64,000 bases of DNA. Source: Sphingobacteriales bacterium (GTDB lineage: Bacteria; Bacteroidota; Bacteroidia; Chitinophagales; Chitinophagaceae). The position numbers and the translations under genes were made by a program. Below are positions 1 to 8,501 of the stretch, piece by piece. The notes under the pieces were generated by a model. It was not told the DNA's origin, did not search any database, and was given only the letters and a program-made list of their open reading frames with translations. The DNA lies in NCBI GenBank assembly GCA_003963365.1, contig RXJG01000005.1, positions 547,750 through 611,749 of the forward strand, written 5' to 3'. Position 1 is the first letter of the stretch, and each line of letters opens with the position of its first letter.

Positions 1-1
1 A

Positions 2-1306
2 ATGATAGCGACAAATAAAGCAACCATACTCGACAGAACCAAAGCACCCGCCATAAAAGATGCCGTTGAATTTGATTTAAAACTAAAACCATACGAAAAA
101 TTTGTTTTAGATAATGGCGTACCAGTATACAACATTAATGCCGGCGCAGAAGAAGTAATGATGGTGGAACTGGTTTTCTTTGCCGGTAACAGTTATGAGC
201 AAAAGAACCTGGTAGCGGCTGCCGTAAATGCATTACTAAAAAACGGAACAACAAAAAAGACCGCTTTTCAAATCAACAATCACTTTGAGTATTACGGTTC
301 CTATCTCAATCGTAATTGTTATAACGAAACGGCCACACTTACGCTTCATACCTTATCCAAACATTTACCGGAATTATTGCCGGTGATGCAGGAAATAATC
401 ACTGATTCTATTTTCCCCGAAGAAGAAATTTCCATCTTCAAACAAAATAGTAAACAACGCCTGGCAGTAGGATTAAAGAAATGTGATTTTGTTGCCGGTC
501 GTTTGATTGATGCATATGTATATGGTGAACAACATCCCTACGGTAAATACAGCAACGCCGAAGATTATGATGCACTAAAAAGAAATGAGCTTGTTGATTT
601 CTACAAAAAATATTACAGCAACGGGCAATGCATACTATTTTGTGCAGGAAAGTTGCCCCCCAATTTATACCAGCAGCTGAATGATTACTTTGGCAAACTT
701 CCGCTGCAACCGCCGCCTGCTGAAACCACCAGTTTTATCATAACACCCGCTGAACAAAAGAAATACCGCATCAGCAATGATCCTGATGGTGTGCAGGGGG
801 CCATTCGTTTGGCACAACCTTTTCCTAATCGCCTTCATCCTGATTTTTTAAAATGTTCCATGCTCAATACTTTGTTTGGGGGCTATTTTGGTTCAAGGCT
901 GATGAGTAATATCCGGGAAGAGAAGGGCTATACTTACGGTATTCACAGCTACATTCAAAATCATGTGCATCAAACAGCTTGGCTGATTAGTACGGAGGCC
1001 GGCAAAGATGTTTGTGAAGCAACGATTGAAGAAGTGTATAAAGAAATGCAGTTATTGAGAGAAGATTTGGTGGATGAGGAAGAACTCCACCTGGTTCGTA
1101 ATTATATGATGGGTTTGATTTTGGGTGATTTGGACGGCCCATTCCAGCTGATTGCCCGGTGGAAGAATATTATTTTAAATAACCTCGACGAAACGTACTT
1201 TTATAAATCCATTCAAAACATTAAAACAGTAAGTGCAGAACAGCTGAGGGAGATGGCCAATAAATATTTGTTGCCGGAGAGGTTTTATGAGTTGGTGGTG
1301 ATTTAA
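2..1306 (+). CDS. M16 family peptidase-like protein, non-catalytic type subunit
   Basis: The 434-residue protein has the two-lobed layout of M16 (pitrilysin/insulinase-like) peptidases. The C-terminal lobe carries the conserved REEKGYTYGI segment near residue 305, part of the R...Y substrate-binding pair of the family. The first lobe has no HxxEH zinc motif: the expected place (about residues 65-85) reads LVAAAVNALLKNGT. In Bacteroidota such subunits are usually encoded beside a partner that keeps the zinc site, which would lie just left of this window (inference). There is no signal peptide at this start. The ATG is at base 2, so a longer form starting outside the window cannot be excluded. 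It is followed after 10 bases by the YvlD-like gene. Confidence 0.82.
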   Translation: MIATNKATILDRTKAPAIKDAVEFDLKLKPYEKFVLDNGVPVYNINAGAEEVMMVELVFFAGNSYEQKNLVAAAVNALLKNGTTKKTAFQINNHFEYYGSYLNRNCYNETATLTLHTLSKHLPELLPVMQEIITDSIFPEEEISIFKQNSKQRLAVGLKKCDFVAGRLIDAYVYGEQHPYGKYSNAEDYDALKRNELVDFYKKYYSNGQCILFCAGKLPPNLYQQLNDYFGKLPLQPPPAETTSFIITPAEQKKYRISNDPDGVQGAIRLAQPFPNRLHPDFLKCSMLNTLFGGYFGSRLMSNIREEKGYTYGIHSYIQNHVHQTAWLISTEAGKDVCEATIEEVYKEMQLLREDLVDEEELHLVRNYMMGLILGDLDGPFQLIARWKNIILNNLDETYFYKSIQNIKTVSAEQLREMANKYLLPERFYELVVI

Positions 1307-1316
1307 AATTCAGCGT

Positions 1317-1685
1317 ATGAACTTTCTTTTCAAAATTCTCATTACAGCGGTCAATGTGTTTGTACTGGCGTATATTTTACCGGGTATTGAAATAAAAGAT
1401 TTTCTTACCGCTTTTATAGTGGCGTTTGTACTGGCCATATTAGATGCCATTGTAAAACCATTACTGATTTTATTTACACTGCCTGCCACCATTTTTACAC
1501 TGGGGCTTTTTCTTTTTGTTATCAATGCTGTTATCATCCTGATAGATGCTTATTTTGTTCACGGATTTAAAGTAGAAGGTTTTTGGTATGCATTGCTGTT
1601 CAGCATGTGTTTATCTCTGCTCAACTCATTTGTACATAAAAGAGCTTTCCCTGAAAAATCTGATGGCAGACATATACAGGATTAA
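1317..1685 (+). CDS. YvlD/phage-holin-4-like small membrane protein (PF04020 type)
   Basis: A 122-residue protein made almost wholly of four hydrophobic spans with short loops. The pattern PGI-x-I-x-D-F near residue 22, DAIVKPLL near 44 and VHGFKVEGFWYALL near 80 fits the YvlD family (annotated phage holin family 4 in databases, although most members are chromosomal). The job is not firmly known; some homologues belong to envelope-stress regulons. The gene begins 10 bases after the M16 gene and stops where the ORF of the E1 fusion opens, so it may share transcription with the upstream gene. Nothing around it is phage-like. Confidence 0.75.
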   Translation: MNFLFKILITAVNVFVLAYILPGIEIKDFLTAFIVAFVLAILDAIVKPLLILFTLPATIFTLGLFLFVINAVIILIDAYFVHGFKVEGFWYALLFSMCLSLLNSFVHKRAFPEKSDGRHIQD

Positions 1686-1720
1686 TGTTTTTTACTGCTG
1701 ATTATGCAGTAAATATTTCT

Positions 1721-1728
1721 CAATTTTG
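1721..1728 (+). promoter_or_regulatory. Candidate -7 box just upstream of the E1 fusion start
   Basis: CAATTTTG matches the Bacteroidota -7 consensus TAnnTTTG with one change and ends four bases before the ATG at 1733. If real, the transcript would begin at or within a few bases of the start codon. The -33 element is not clear, so this is tentative. Confidence 0.3.
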
Positions 1729-1732
1729 CCAC

Positions 1733-3763
1733 ATGAATTTCGACCGTAAAGATTTGTCTGACGAAAAGCTTATCCATTTCTACAAAAGTATTTTGCTGCC
1801 AAGGATGATTGAGGAAAAGATGCTGGTATTGCTGCGGCAGGGAAAAATTTCCAAATGGTTTAGCGGAATAGGACAGGAAGCCATTGCTGTTGGTGCCACC
1901 CTGGCATTGGATGAAGATGAATGGGTGATGCCATTGCATCGTAACCTTGGTGTGTTCACTACCCGCAATATGCCGTTGAATAAATTGTTTAAACAATGGC
2001 AGGGAAGTAAAGATGGTTATAGTAAGGGAAGAGAAAGAAGTTTTCACTTTGGTACCAAAGAACATCATATCTGCGGAATGATTTCTCACCTTGGCCCGCA
2101 GCTGGCGATTGCAGATGGTGTGGCATTAGCACATAAACTTCGCAAAGAAAATAAAATAGCGGTTGCTTTTACCGGTGATGGGGGAACGAGTGAGGGTGAT
2201 TTTCATGAAGCATTGAATGTGGCGGCTGTTTGGGATTTACCAGTGATCTTTATTATTGAGAACAATGGTTACGGATTAAGCACACCGGTGAATGAACAAT
2301 ATCGCTGCGATAGTTTGGTTGACAAAGCAAGAGGATATGGAATGGAAGGAGTGAAAATTGATGGAAATAATTTGCTTACTGTGTATGATACCATCAAAGG
2401 AGTAAGGAAATATTGTATTGAACATCAAAAGCCATTTTTAATTGAGTGCATGACTTTCCGTATGCGGGGACATGAAGAAGCCAGTGGAACCAAGTATGTC
2501 CCAAAATATTTGTTTGAGTTGTGGGAAGAGAAAGATCCGGTAAAAAAATATGAAGAATATTTAACCTCAATTGAATTATTAAGTGAAGAAAAGATTGAAA
2601 TCATTAAGTCAGAAATAAAAGAGCATATTGAATCAGAATTAAAAATTGGTTTTGATTCGCCGGTGTTAATTCCGAATACAGAAGAAGAGGTAAATGATTT
2701 GTTTGCGGAGAAAGCAGTTGACTTTGATGTGAAGGTGATTGATAATTCATTGCCGTCAATGGTCAATGGTCAATGGTCAATAAATTCACAATTCACGACT
2801 CACGACGCTCGTCTCATCGATGCAATTAAAGAAGGTCTTCATCAATCCATGCAAAAACATTCCAACCTTATTTTAATGGGACAGGATATTGCAGAATATG
2901 GCGGCGCCTTTAAAATAACCGAAGGTTTTGTAAATGATTTTGGTAAAGAAAGAGTTCGTAATACTCCTCTTTGTGAAAGTGCTATTGTTGGAGCTGCATT
3001 GGGGTTAAGTCTGCAAGGTTATAAGAGCATGATGGAAATGCAATTTGCTGATTTTGTAAGTGTAGGGTTTAATCAAATTGTAAATAATCTTGCTAAGATT
3101 CATTACCGCTGGGGACAAAATGCTGATGTGGTGATTCGTATGCCGAGTGGTGGGGGTGTAGGTGCAGGTCCATTCCATAGCCAGAGTAATGAAGCATGGT
3201 TTACTAAAGTTCCCGGATTAAAGATTGTTTATCCAAGTACACCAATAGATGCGAAAGGATTAATGATCGCAGCTATCAATGACCCCAACCCGGTAATGTA
3301 TTTTGAACACAAAGCTTTATACCGCAGCATCAGCGGACAGGTGCCGGATGAATATTATGAAATAGAAATTGGTAAGGCAAAGCTGGTGGAAGAAGGAGAA
3401 GATATTTCCATCATTACTTACGGAAGCGGAGTGCATTGGGCCACCGGGTATGCCATGAAGCATGAAGATATTTCTTTTGACATACTGGATTTAAGAACGC
3501 TGGCACCATTGGATTATGATGCTATCCGTTCTTCTGTTGAAAGAACGGGTAAAGTATTGATACTGCATGAAGACACATTGATTGGTGGTATTGGTGGAGA
3601 AATTGCTGCCTGGATAGGTGAACATTGCTTTGAACATTTGGATGCGCCGGTGATGCGTTGCGCTTCATTGGATACACCCATTCCATTCAGTATTGAATTA
3701 GAGAAAAACTTTATGGCCAATGCAAGACTGGATGAGTATGTGAAGAAGCTGATGAATTATTAA
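1733..3763 (+). CDS. 2-oxoacid dehydrogenase E1, fused alpha and beta subunits (branched-chain/2-oxoisovalerate type)
   Basis: Thiamine-diphosphate decarboxylase (E1) of a 2-oxoacid dehydrogenase complex, most likely acting on branched-chain 2-oxoacids and passing the acyl group to an E2 not in this window. Residues about 1-330 are the alpha part, with FSGIGQEAIAVG, MPLHRNLGVF and the ThDP motif GDGGTSEGDFHEALN...ENNGYG. Residues about 360-676 are the beta part, with GQDIAEYGGAFKIT and ESAIVGAALG. Separate subunits are usual elsewhere; the fusion is common in Bacteroidota. I chose the ATG at 1733 because the ORF's earlier Met (1685) precedes the family's N-terminus and overlaps the preceding stop region. 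The alpha-beta linker contains a tandem 7-base repeat (listed separately). The 3' end overlaps the convergent DUF2784 gene by 4 bases. Confidence 0.9.
   Translation: MNFDRKDLSDEKLIHFYKSILLPRMIEEKMLVLLRQGKISKWFSGIGQEAIAVGATLALDEDEWVMPLHRNLGVFTTRNMPLNKLFKQWQGSKDGYSKGRERSFHFGTKEHHICGMISHLGPQLAIADGVALAHKLRKENKIAVAFTGDGGTSEGDFHEALNVAAVWDLPVIFIIENNGYGLSTPVNEQYRCDSLVDKARGYGMEGVKIDGNNLLTVYDTIKGVRKYCIEHQKPFLIECMTFRMRGHEEASGTKYVPKYLFELWEEKDPVKKYEEYLTSIELLSEEKIEIIKSEIKEHIESELKIGFDSPVLIPNTEEEVNDLFAEKAVDFDVKVIDNSLPSMVNGQWSINSQFTTHDARLIDAIKEGLHQSMQKHSNLILMGQDIAEYGGAFKITEGFVNDFGKERVRNTPLCESAIVGAALGLSLQGYKSMMEMQFADFVSVGFNQIVNNLAKIHYRWGQNADVVIRMPSGGGVGAGPFHSQSNEAWFTKVPGLKIVYPSTPIDAKGLMIAAINDPNPVMYFEHKALYRSISGQVPDEYYEIEIGKAKLVEEGEDISIITYGSGVHWATGYAMKHEDISFDILDLRTLAPLDYDAIRSSVERTGKVLILHEDTLIGGIGGEIAAWIGEHCFEHLDAPVMRCASLDTPIPFSIELEKNFMANARLDEYVKKLMNY
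2756..2804 (+). repeat. Seven tandem degenerate heptamers inside the E1 coding region
   Basis: Reading left to right: TCAATGG three times, TCAATAA, ATTCACA, ATTCACG, ACTCACG. They encode a polar linker (VNGQWSINSQFTTHD) between the alpha and beta halves of the E1 fusion. The same style of 7-base array occurs between genes elsewhere in this window. Confidence 0.85.
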
Positions 3764-4143
3764 TGATTCATTTTCTTTCTTCGCCAATCTCTCACATTCA
3801 GCCAAACACTCATCATCAAACTCACGGCAAACACAACAACTGTTGTTGTTTCTACCAACGAAATATTAAGATTAGCTCCTGTAAGTTTTAATATCAGAAA
3901 GTGAATATAAGACCCTGTCTGGTCGTGGTAACCCAACTGTTCTCTTACCTGCCAGTGCCATTCAGTACAATAACAAAACCCAATGCCTTTCCAAATTCCT
4001 ACCACAAACCAGGAGAAAGCAGTCAGAAGTAATGTAATTAAGTTAAGCTTTCTTGTTTTAGGAAATATCCAGCCCGCTACATTGAACAATGTAAATACCG
4101 TATGAAAAATAAAAAAGAAGATATTTAGAAATTCAAAAATCAA
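3760..4143 (-). CDS. DUF2784-like membrane protein
   Basis: A 127-residue protein with three to four hydrophobic spans. The middle holds FCYCTEWHWQVREQLGY then YIHFLI, which resembles the CPLTxxxW...GYxxxYI signature of DUF2784 proteins; function unknown. It is the last gene of the minus-strand run that begins at 14075, starting 18 bases after the D-aminoacylase stop. Its stop codon overlaps that of the convergent E1 gene, and I see no terminator between the two. Confidence 0.6.
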   Translation of the reverse strand: MIFEFLNIFFFIFHTVFTLFNVAGWIFPKTRKLNLITLLLTAFSWFVVGIWKGIGFCYCTEWHWQVREQLGYHDQTGSYIHFLILKLTGANLNISLVETTTVVVFAVSLMMSVWLNVRDWRRKKMNH

Positions 4144-4161
4144 AATTAAAAAGTCAAAAAT

Positions 4162-5721
4162 TTATTTTCTTCTTAATGCCATGCCATTTCTTGCTCCGGT
4201 GTGTACAGCATTATCAACTGTAACCACACCATTCACCAGCACATATTTAAAACCAGTTGAATATTGGTGCGGCTTTTCATAAACTGATTTATCCGTAACA
4301 GTTGCTTCATCAAATACCACAATATCAGCCGCCATTCCTTCTTTCAATAACCCACGGTCTTTCAGTTGAAATTTTTGTGCAGGTAAAGATGTCATTCGTC
4401 TTACTGCTTCTTCCAGCGACAATACTTTTTCTTCTCTTACATATTTACCCAATATTCGTGCATTGGTACCATAACCACGGGGATGCGGCATCCCGGTTCC
4501 AAATACCCTTATGCTGGCATCACTGGCAAACATGTTGAATGGATATTTCATAATGTACTGAACATCTTTTTCACTCATACCATGAAACACCATTCCGGCT
4601 CCACCATTAATCATCATTTCAATCACTGTTTCTGCTTCTGATTTTGCAGTATGTTTTCTGCCTTTAATCAAATTCACCTGTTCAATACTTTTACCATTCA
4701 GCGTTGAATCAAATTTGTAACTCGCTACTACCGGGTAACTAAAATGTTTGAGTTTTCTTTTTTTCAAATTGTTGATCATGTAATCAATCACATAGTTTTT
4801 TATTTCTGCCCTGTTCAGTCTTGCTACGATGGAATCTTGCCCATCTGCCAGCACATCATCCGGTAACAAGGTACTTAATGAAGTGCTGCTGGCGGTATAT
4901 GGATACTGGTCAATGGTTACATCTAATCCGTCTTTTCTTGCCTGCTCAATCATAGCAACAGTTTCAGTACTTCTTCCCCAATTATTTTGTCCGCTGCATT
5001 TGAAGTGAGAAATTTCAACCGGCATATTGTTCACCCTGCCAATATATAACGCTTCATTAATGGCATTAACGATATCATCCCCTTCATTGCGCATATGACT
5101 TGTATATACACCATTATATTTTGCTGCAACAGCTGCCAGGCGAACTACTTCACTGGTTTTAGAATAAGTACCGGGAATATAGATAAGCCCTGTTGATAAG
5201 CCAACGGCTCCGCCTTTCATTGCCTCTTCTACGATCTTTTCCATTTTTTGTAATTCTTCTTCGCTGGGGTCCCGCATAACAGTACCCATTACTGCTTTGC
5301 GTACATCATTGTGACCCACTAATGCTGCTACATTGATGGAGAGTTTAACACTATCAATAAAATTCAGGTATTTACCAATATCCGGTTTGGATAAACCACA
5401 GTTACCGGTAATAACTGTAGTAACACCGTCATAAATAAAATTATCAGCTGTTGGATTTTTTACTTCATCGTCTTCAATATGAGTATGCACATCAATAAAA
5501 CCCGGAGCAACTATCAACCCTTTTGCATCAATTATTTTAGCAGCTTCTTCGTTGATATGTTTTTGAATAAGGGCAATCTTCCCATCTTTAACAGCAATAT
5601 CAGCGTAATACCAGCTGTTACCGCTGCCGTCCAATACTTTCCCATTGCGGATTATAACATCGTATTTTGTTTGGGCTGAAGTACTGACGGAAAGAAGCAG
5701 AAGAATGATTATATATTTCAT
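4162..5721 (-). CDS. Secreted N-acyl-D-amino-acid deacylase (D-aminoacylase) family amidohydrolase
   Basis: A 519-residue metal-dependent amidohydrolase that would hydrolyse N-acyl-D-amino acids or a related amide outside the cytoplasm. A clear signal peptide (about residues 1-16, ending STSAQ) is followed by the N-terminal beta-sandwich. Metal motif DVHTH lies at 78-81 with His79 and His81; ITGNCG at about 105-109 carries the Cys typical of D-aminoacylases. Further metal/substrate residues are seen in LVGHNDVR (135), YTSHMRNEG and VEISHFKCSG, and the late Asp in FASDAS. Length fits the family. It sits 29 bases after the cupin gene in the same minus-strand run. Dihydroorotase- or dipeptidase-like activity is less likely because the GNCG motif is diagnostic. 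Substrate unknown. Confidence 0.88.
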   Translation of the reverse strand: MKYIIILLLLSVSTSAQTKYDVIIRNGKVLDGSGNSWYYADIAVKDGKIALIQKHINEEAAKIIDAKGLIVAPGFIDVHTHIEDDEVKNPTADNFIYDGVTTVITGNCGLSKPDIGKYLNFIDSVKLSINVAALVGHNDVRKAVMGTVMRDPSEEELQKMEKIVEEAMKGGAVGLSTGLIYIPGTYSKTSEVVRLAAVAAKYNGVYTSHMRNEGDDIVNAINEALYIGRVNNMPVEISHFKCSGQNNWGRSTETVAMIEQARKDGLDVTIDQYPYTASSTSLSTLLPDDVLADGQDSIVARLNRAEIKNYVIDYMINNLKKRKLKHFSYPVVASYKFDSTLNGKSIEQVNLIKGRKHTAKSEAETVIEMMINGGAGMVFHGMSEKDVQYIMKYPFNMFASDASIRVFGTGMPHPRGYGTNARILGKYVREEKVLSLEEAVRRMTSLPAQKFQLKDRGLLKEGMAADIVVFDEATVTDKSVYEKPHQYSTGFKYVLVNGVVTVDNAVHTGARNGMALRRK

Positions 5722-5750
5722 CCTTAAATATCCTGAAAAAAGAGGAAATA

Positions 5751-6113
5751 TCAGGCAGTTGTTTTTATTTCTACACTTAATACATGCAAATCGGTATCAC
5801 CAACATTTTTTAATGAATGCGGAGTTAATGCTCCTGTCCAGAGTGCTGTACCGGATGAAAAATTTAAACCTAATGCTTTTGAATCCACCATAACATTTCT
5901 GGCAGCATCATAACGGATAAAATTACTCCAGCTTAAAATGTATAAAGAAGCAGGATACTGATGCGTATGTAAATTAGTTTCTTCACCCGGTTTAATATTG
6001 GTATCCAGCACACGTACCCATTCATTTTCAAATAATAATTTATGATGCTGTGGTGCGGCAATCAGCGCATCTAACTCAGCCGGCCAGGCCTTGTTTTTGT
6101 TTTCTTCACTCAT
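5751..6113 (-). CDS. Small cupin-domain protein
   Basis: A 120-residue single-domain protein with the cupin pattern: NLHTHQYPASLYIL at about 46-59 supplies the first-motif histidines, and TPHSLKNVGD near 96 the second-motif histidine. No signal peptide. Such cupins bind a metal and may act as small enzymes or sensors; the substrate cannot be read from sequence. It starts one base after the stop of a 28-codon membrane ORF (TAATATG arrangement) and lies between the acylase and the D-aminoacylase genes, so it is probably cotranscribed with them. Confidence 0.8.
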   Translation of the reverse strand: MSEENKNKAWPAELDALIAAPQHHKLLFENEWVRVLDTNIKPGEETNLHTHQYPASLYILSWSNFIRYDAARNVMVDSKALGLNFSSGTALWTGALTPHSLKNVGDTDLHVLSVEIKTTA

Positions 6114-6114
6114 A

Positions 6115-6201
6115 TTACCTTTTTAAATAGTTGTAAAGAAAAGCACAGCCAAAACCAACAATGAGATAAATGATGAAACGGATTACTCTTTGTTTGGTCA
6201 T
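6115..6201 (-). CDS. 28-residue single-span membrane peptide
   Basis: Not in usual ORF lists because of its size. The ATG at 6201 opens 28 codons ending in TAA at 6117-6115. The peptide begins MTKQRVIRF, continues with a hydrophobic stretch IIYLIVGFGCAFLYN and ends YLKR: basic ends around one membrane span. The stop and the cupin ATG are separated by one base, an arrangement typical of translational coupling. It lies between the acylase stop (6251) and the cupin start, a gap that would otherwise be unexplained. Function unknown. Confidence 0.5.
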   Translation of the reverse strand: MTKQRVIRFIIYLIVGFGCAFLYNYLKR

Positions 6202-6250
6202 GGAGAAATATTTTAATACTTGCAACTGAATATAATACCGTCATCTTTAT

Positions 6251-8437
6251 TTACTCACCGGGATGATAACTTCTTTCCACATGCTGCATCACCTCTTCTT
6301 TATAAAATAATACTTCTTTAAACTGTCCTTTGCTGTACATCAATCCCTGGTCAAAGAAATGTGGTGAATTTTCATTGCCACTTTCACCGCCGGCCAATAA
6401 TGATTTTGCTTTTATTCTTTTTCCAAACTCAACAGCACAAATAAAACTGTTGCCATTTACACCATATCTTTTTTGGGTGCCGGGATAAGTACGACTGTTA
6501 TAGGATGGCAGCATGCCCCAGGTAGAAGAAACAAAACCATCGGGTATACTTGGTTTGTTGTCGTCAAACTTGTTTTCAATAGTTGAAGAAATTCTTTGAA
6601 AGCGGTTGATCTCACCCCATGGTAATTGCCAGCGGTCAAATTTATTTTGCAGCTCATTGATGACAACAAATAATGGTTGTAATAACACATCTGCTTTTGC
6701 ATTGGCAGCAAAATATTTTGCTTTATCCACCACATCCGCTTCCTCATCATCTACAATTTTTGTTTTAAAAATCAACGGTAATATTTTCTGACCCCACTCT
6801 ACAGCCAGGGTAGTGGCAATAGAGTTTTCCCCGCAACGGTAATCCCAGTTTTTTAAAACGCTTATTGGGCCAATCAGTAAAGCATACAATGAATCATTGT
6901 AAGAAACAGTTGTTTCAAATGATTTTATTAATGCCGGCACTAATACTTCAAAGGCAGCTAATCTTTTATCATATCCGGCTTTTATTACTTTATCAATGGT
7001 ATATTTATTTTCCTCACTCAATACTCTTACGGCATTTATGCCCCTGAAATTTTCACCGTCAGGCGCCATATATACCGGGTAGTTTTCTTTTTTGGGGCTA
7101 TTGGCTCCGGCAACAGTGAAAGGGGTGGAATTACAATTTTGCAACCAGCCGTTTACAGGATTAATAACATGTACTGTTTCATCAATTGTATGCAGCCCTT
7201 TCCATTCGGTAGCAGTAACAGAACCATCCACAGGTTTTGTCCAGTCATACTTCGTATCTCTAACCGGGATACGGTTACCATGCCAGTAAGCAATATTTCC
7301 ATCCGCATCTGCATACACGGTGTTGTTAGAAATGTTTCCTTTTAAATCAAGTGTCTTTTTAAAATCAGCCAGGCCTTTGGCTTTTGTTCGCTGCCAGCAT
7401 TGAATAACACCATTCATTATACGGTTATCCGCTCTAAGGCTGAGCACCTGTCCATTTCTGTTAGCCATAATGGGGCCATGATGTGTAAAGAGTGCATTGA
7501 TAATTTTGGTTTGCACTCCGGTTGGTGATTGATAGCGGATAACAATCTTTTTTTCTGTTACCGGTTTTTGCTTTCCATCATATTCATAAACCCATCCGTT
7601 ATCTTTCCTTAAAATTTTTTCGATATAAGTATCGGCTGCATCCACATAACAGGAGGTGTGCATCCAGCCGCAATGTTCATTAAAGCCCTGGTAAATAAAA
7701 AACTGTCCCCAGGTAACAGCACCATAGGCATTTAAACCTTCTTCACTTACCATATGTACTTCGGGGCGGAAATAAAAAGTAACATGCGGGTTGATGTAAA
7801 GAATGGCATTGCCCGATTCAGTAATTTTTGGTGAAAAAGCAAAGCCGTTAGAGCCTGTTACAATCTCTTCTGCTACGGGAGTTTTTGTAATGGCAACGGG
7901 TGGTTGACCGGAGTAAAAATTTTGAAGTTCTGCTGTGGTGATATCTGTGGTATTAATAGCGCCTATGCTTCCGTCTGTCCAGAGGAATGGGTACCAGGGC
8001 TGGAAACGGGTTAATAATGCTGACCTGGTATTTTGGTTTTTATAGAGATAATAATTGATACCGTCAGCAAAAGCATTACATAGTTTTTTTAACCAGGCAG
8101 GAGAATTGTTATAATCCCTTACGGCATCAGCAGAATCAATAATCATCCGTATCAGTAAATCATCATACAATGAGCCTTCTCCTTTTACTTCTGCCATTCG
8201 GCCCAGCTTTTCAATATAGTTCATCTCCACTCTTTTAAAATCATCTTCGCATTGTGCATACAATAATCCAAACACAGCATCTGCATCTGTTTTTCCATAG
8301 ATATGCGGTATGCCCCAGTTATCACGCATGATGCTTACATTTTTAGCCTGCTTTTCCCAGCGGGAGATTTCTTTTGATGAAAAGGGCTGCGCCAAAAGAT
8401 GAACGGGTAAGAATAGTAAAATAAAAAACTTATTCAT
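6251..8437 (-). CDS. Penicillin acylase family N-terminal-nucleophile amidase (penicillin/acyl-homoserine-lactone acylase type)
   Basis: A 728-residue precursor of the Ntn-hydrolase acylases, which cleave an amide-linked acyl side chain (beta-lactams, acyl-homoserine lactones, or other N-acyl amines). A signal peptide (1-16, LLAQ) sends it to the periplasm. The alpha part has MRDNWGIPHIYGKTDADAVFGLLYAQCEDDF (35-67 region). The autocleavage site is TGSNGFAF: Ser196 would become the N-terminal nucleophile of the beta chain. WGQFFIYQGFNEHCGWMHT follows, matching the oxyanion/His region. The segment LSLRADNRIMNG and a late ENSPHFFDQ motif are family features. Neighbours include a D-aminoacylase-type enzyme, suggesting a shared use of N-acylated compounds. 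Substrate cannot be assigned. Confidence 0.87.
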   Translation of the reverse strand: MNKFFILLFLPVHLLAQPFSSKEISRWEKQAKNVSIMRDNWGIPHIYGKTDADAVFGLLYAQCEDDFKRVEMNYIEKLGRMAEVKGEGSLYDDLLIRMIIDSADAVRDYNNSPAWLKKLCNAFADGINYYLYKNQNTRSALLTRFQPWYPFLWTDGSIGAINTTDITTAELQNFYSGQPPVAITKTPVAEEIVTGSNGFAFSPKITESGNAILYINPHVTFYFRPEVHMVSEEGLNAYGAVTWGQFFIYQGFNEHCGWMHTSCYVDAADTYIEKILRKDNGWVYEYDGKQKPVTEKKIVIRYQSPTGVQTKIINALFTHHGPIMANRNGQVLSLRADNRIMNGVIQCWQRTKAKGLADFKKTLDLKGNISNNTVYADADGNIAYWHGNRIPVRDTKYDWTKPVDGSVTATEWKGLHTIDETVHVINPVNGWLQNCNSTPFTVAGANSPKKENYPVYMAPDGENFRGINAVRVLSEENKYTIDKVIKAGYDKRLAAFEVLVPALIKSFETTVSYNDSLYALLIGPISVLKNWDYRCGENSIATTLAVEWGQKILPLIFKTKIVDDEEADVVDKAKYFAANAKADVLLQPLFVVINELQNKFDRWQLPWGEINRFQRISSTIENKFDDNKPSIPDGFVSSTWGMLPSYNSRTYPGTQKRYGVNGNSFICAVEFGKRIKAKSLLAGGESGNENSPHFFDQGLMYSKGQFKEVLFYKEEVMQHVERSYHPGE

Positions 8438-8501
8438 AGAACTAAATTAATTGAAGTTGAGGTATAACCCGGAGCGATTGTATTAGCCAGTTTTAATTTA
8501 T

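Noticed and set aside
1310..1537. Minus-strand frame opposite the YvlD-like gene
   Set aside because: Shadow of the real gene with no family features.
1317..1685. Prophage origin suggested by the phage-holin family name
   Set aside because: YvlD-like proteins are chromosomal; no phage gene is nearby.
6457..6750. Second frame inside the acylase gene
   Set aside because: Lies wholly within the clearly coding acylase frame and is Met/Lys/Leu-rich shadow sequence.
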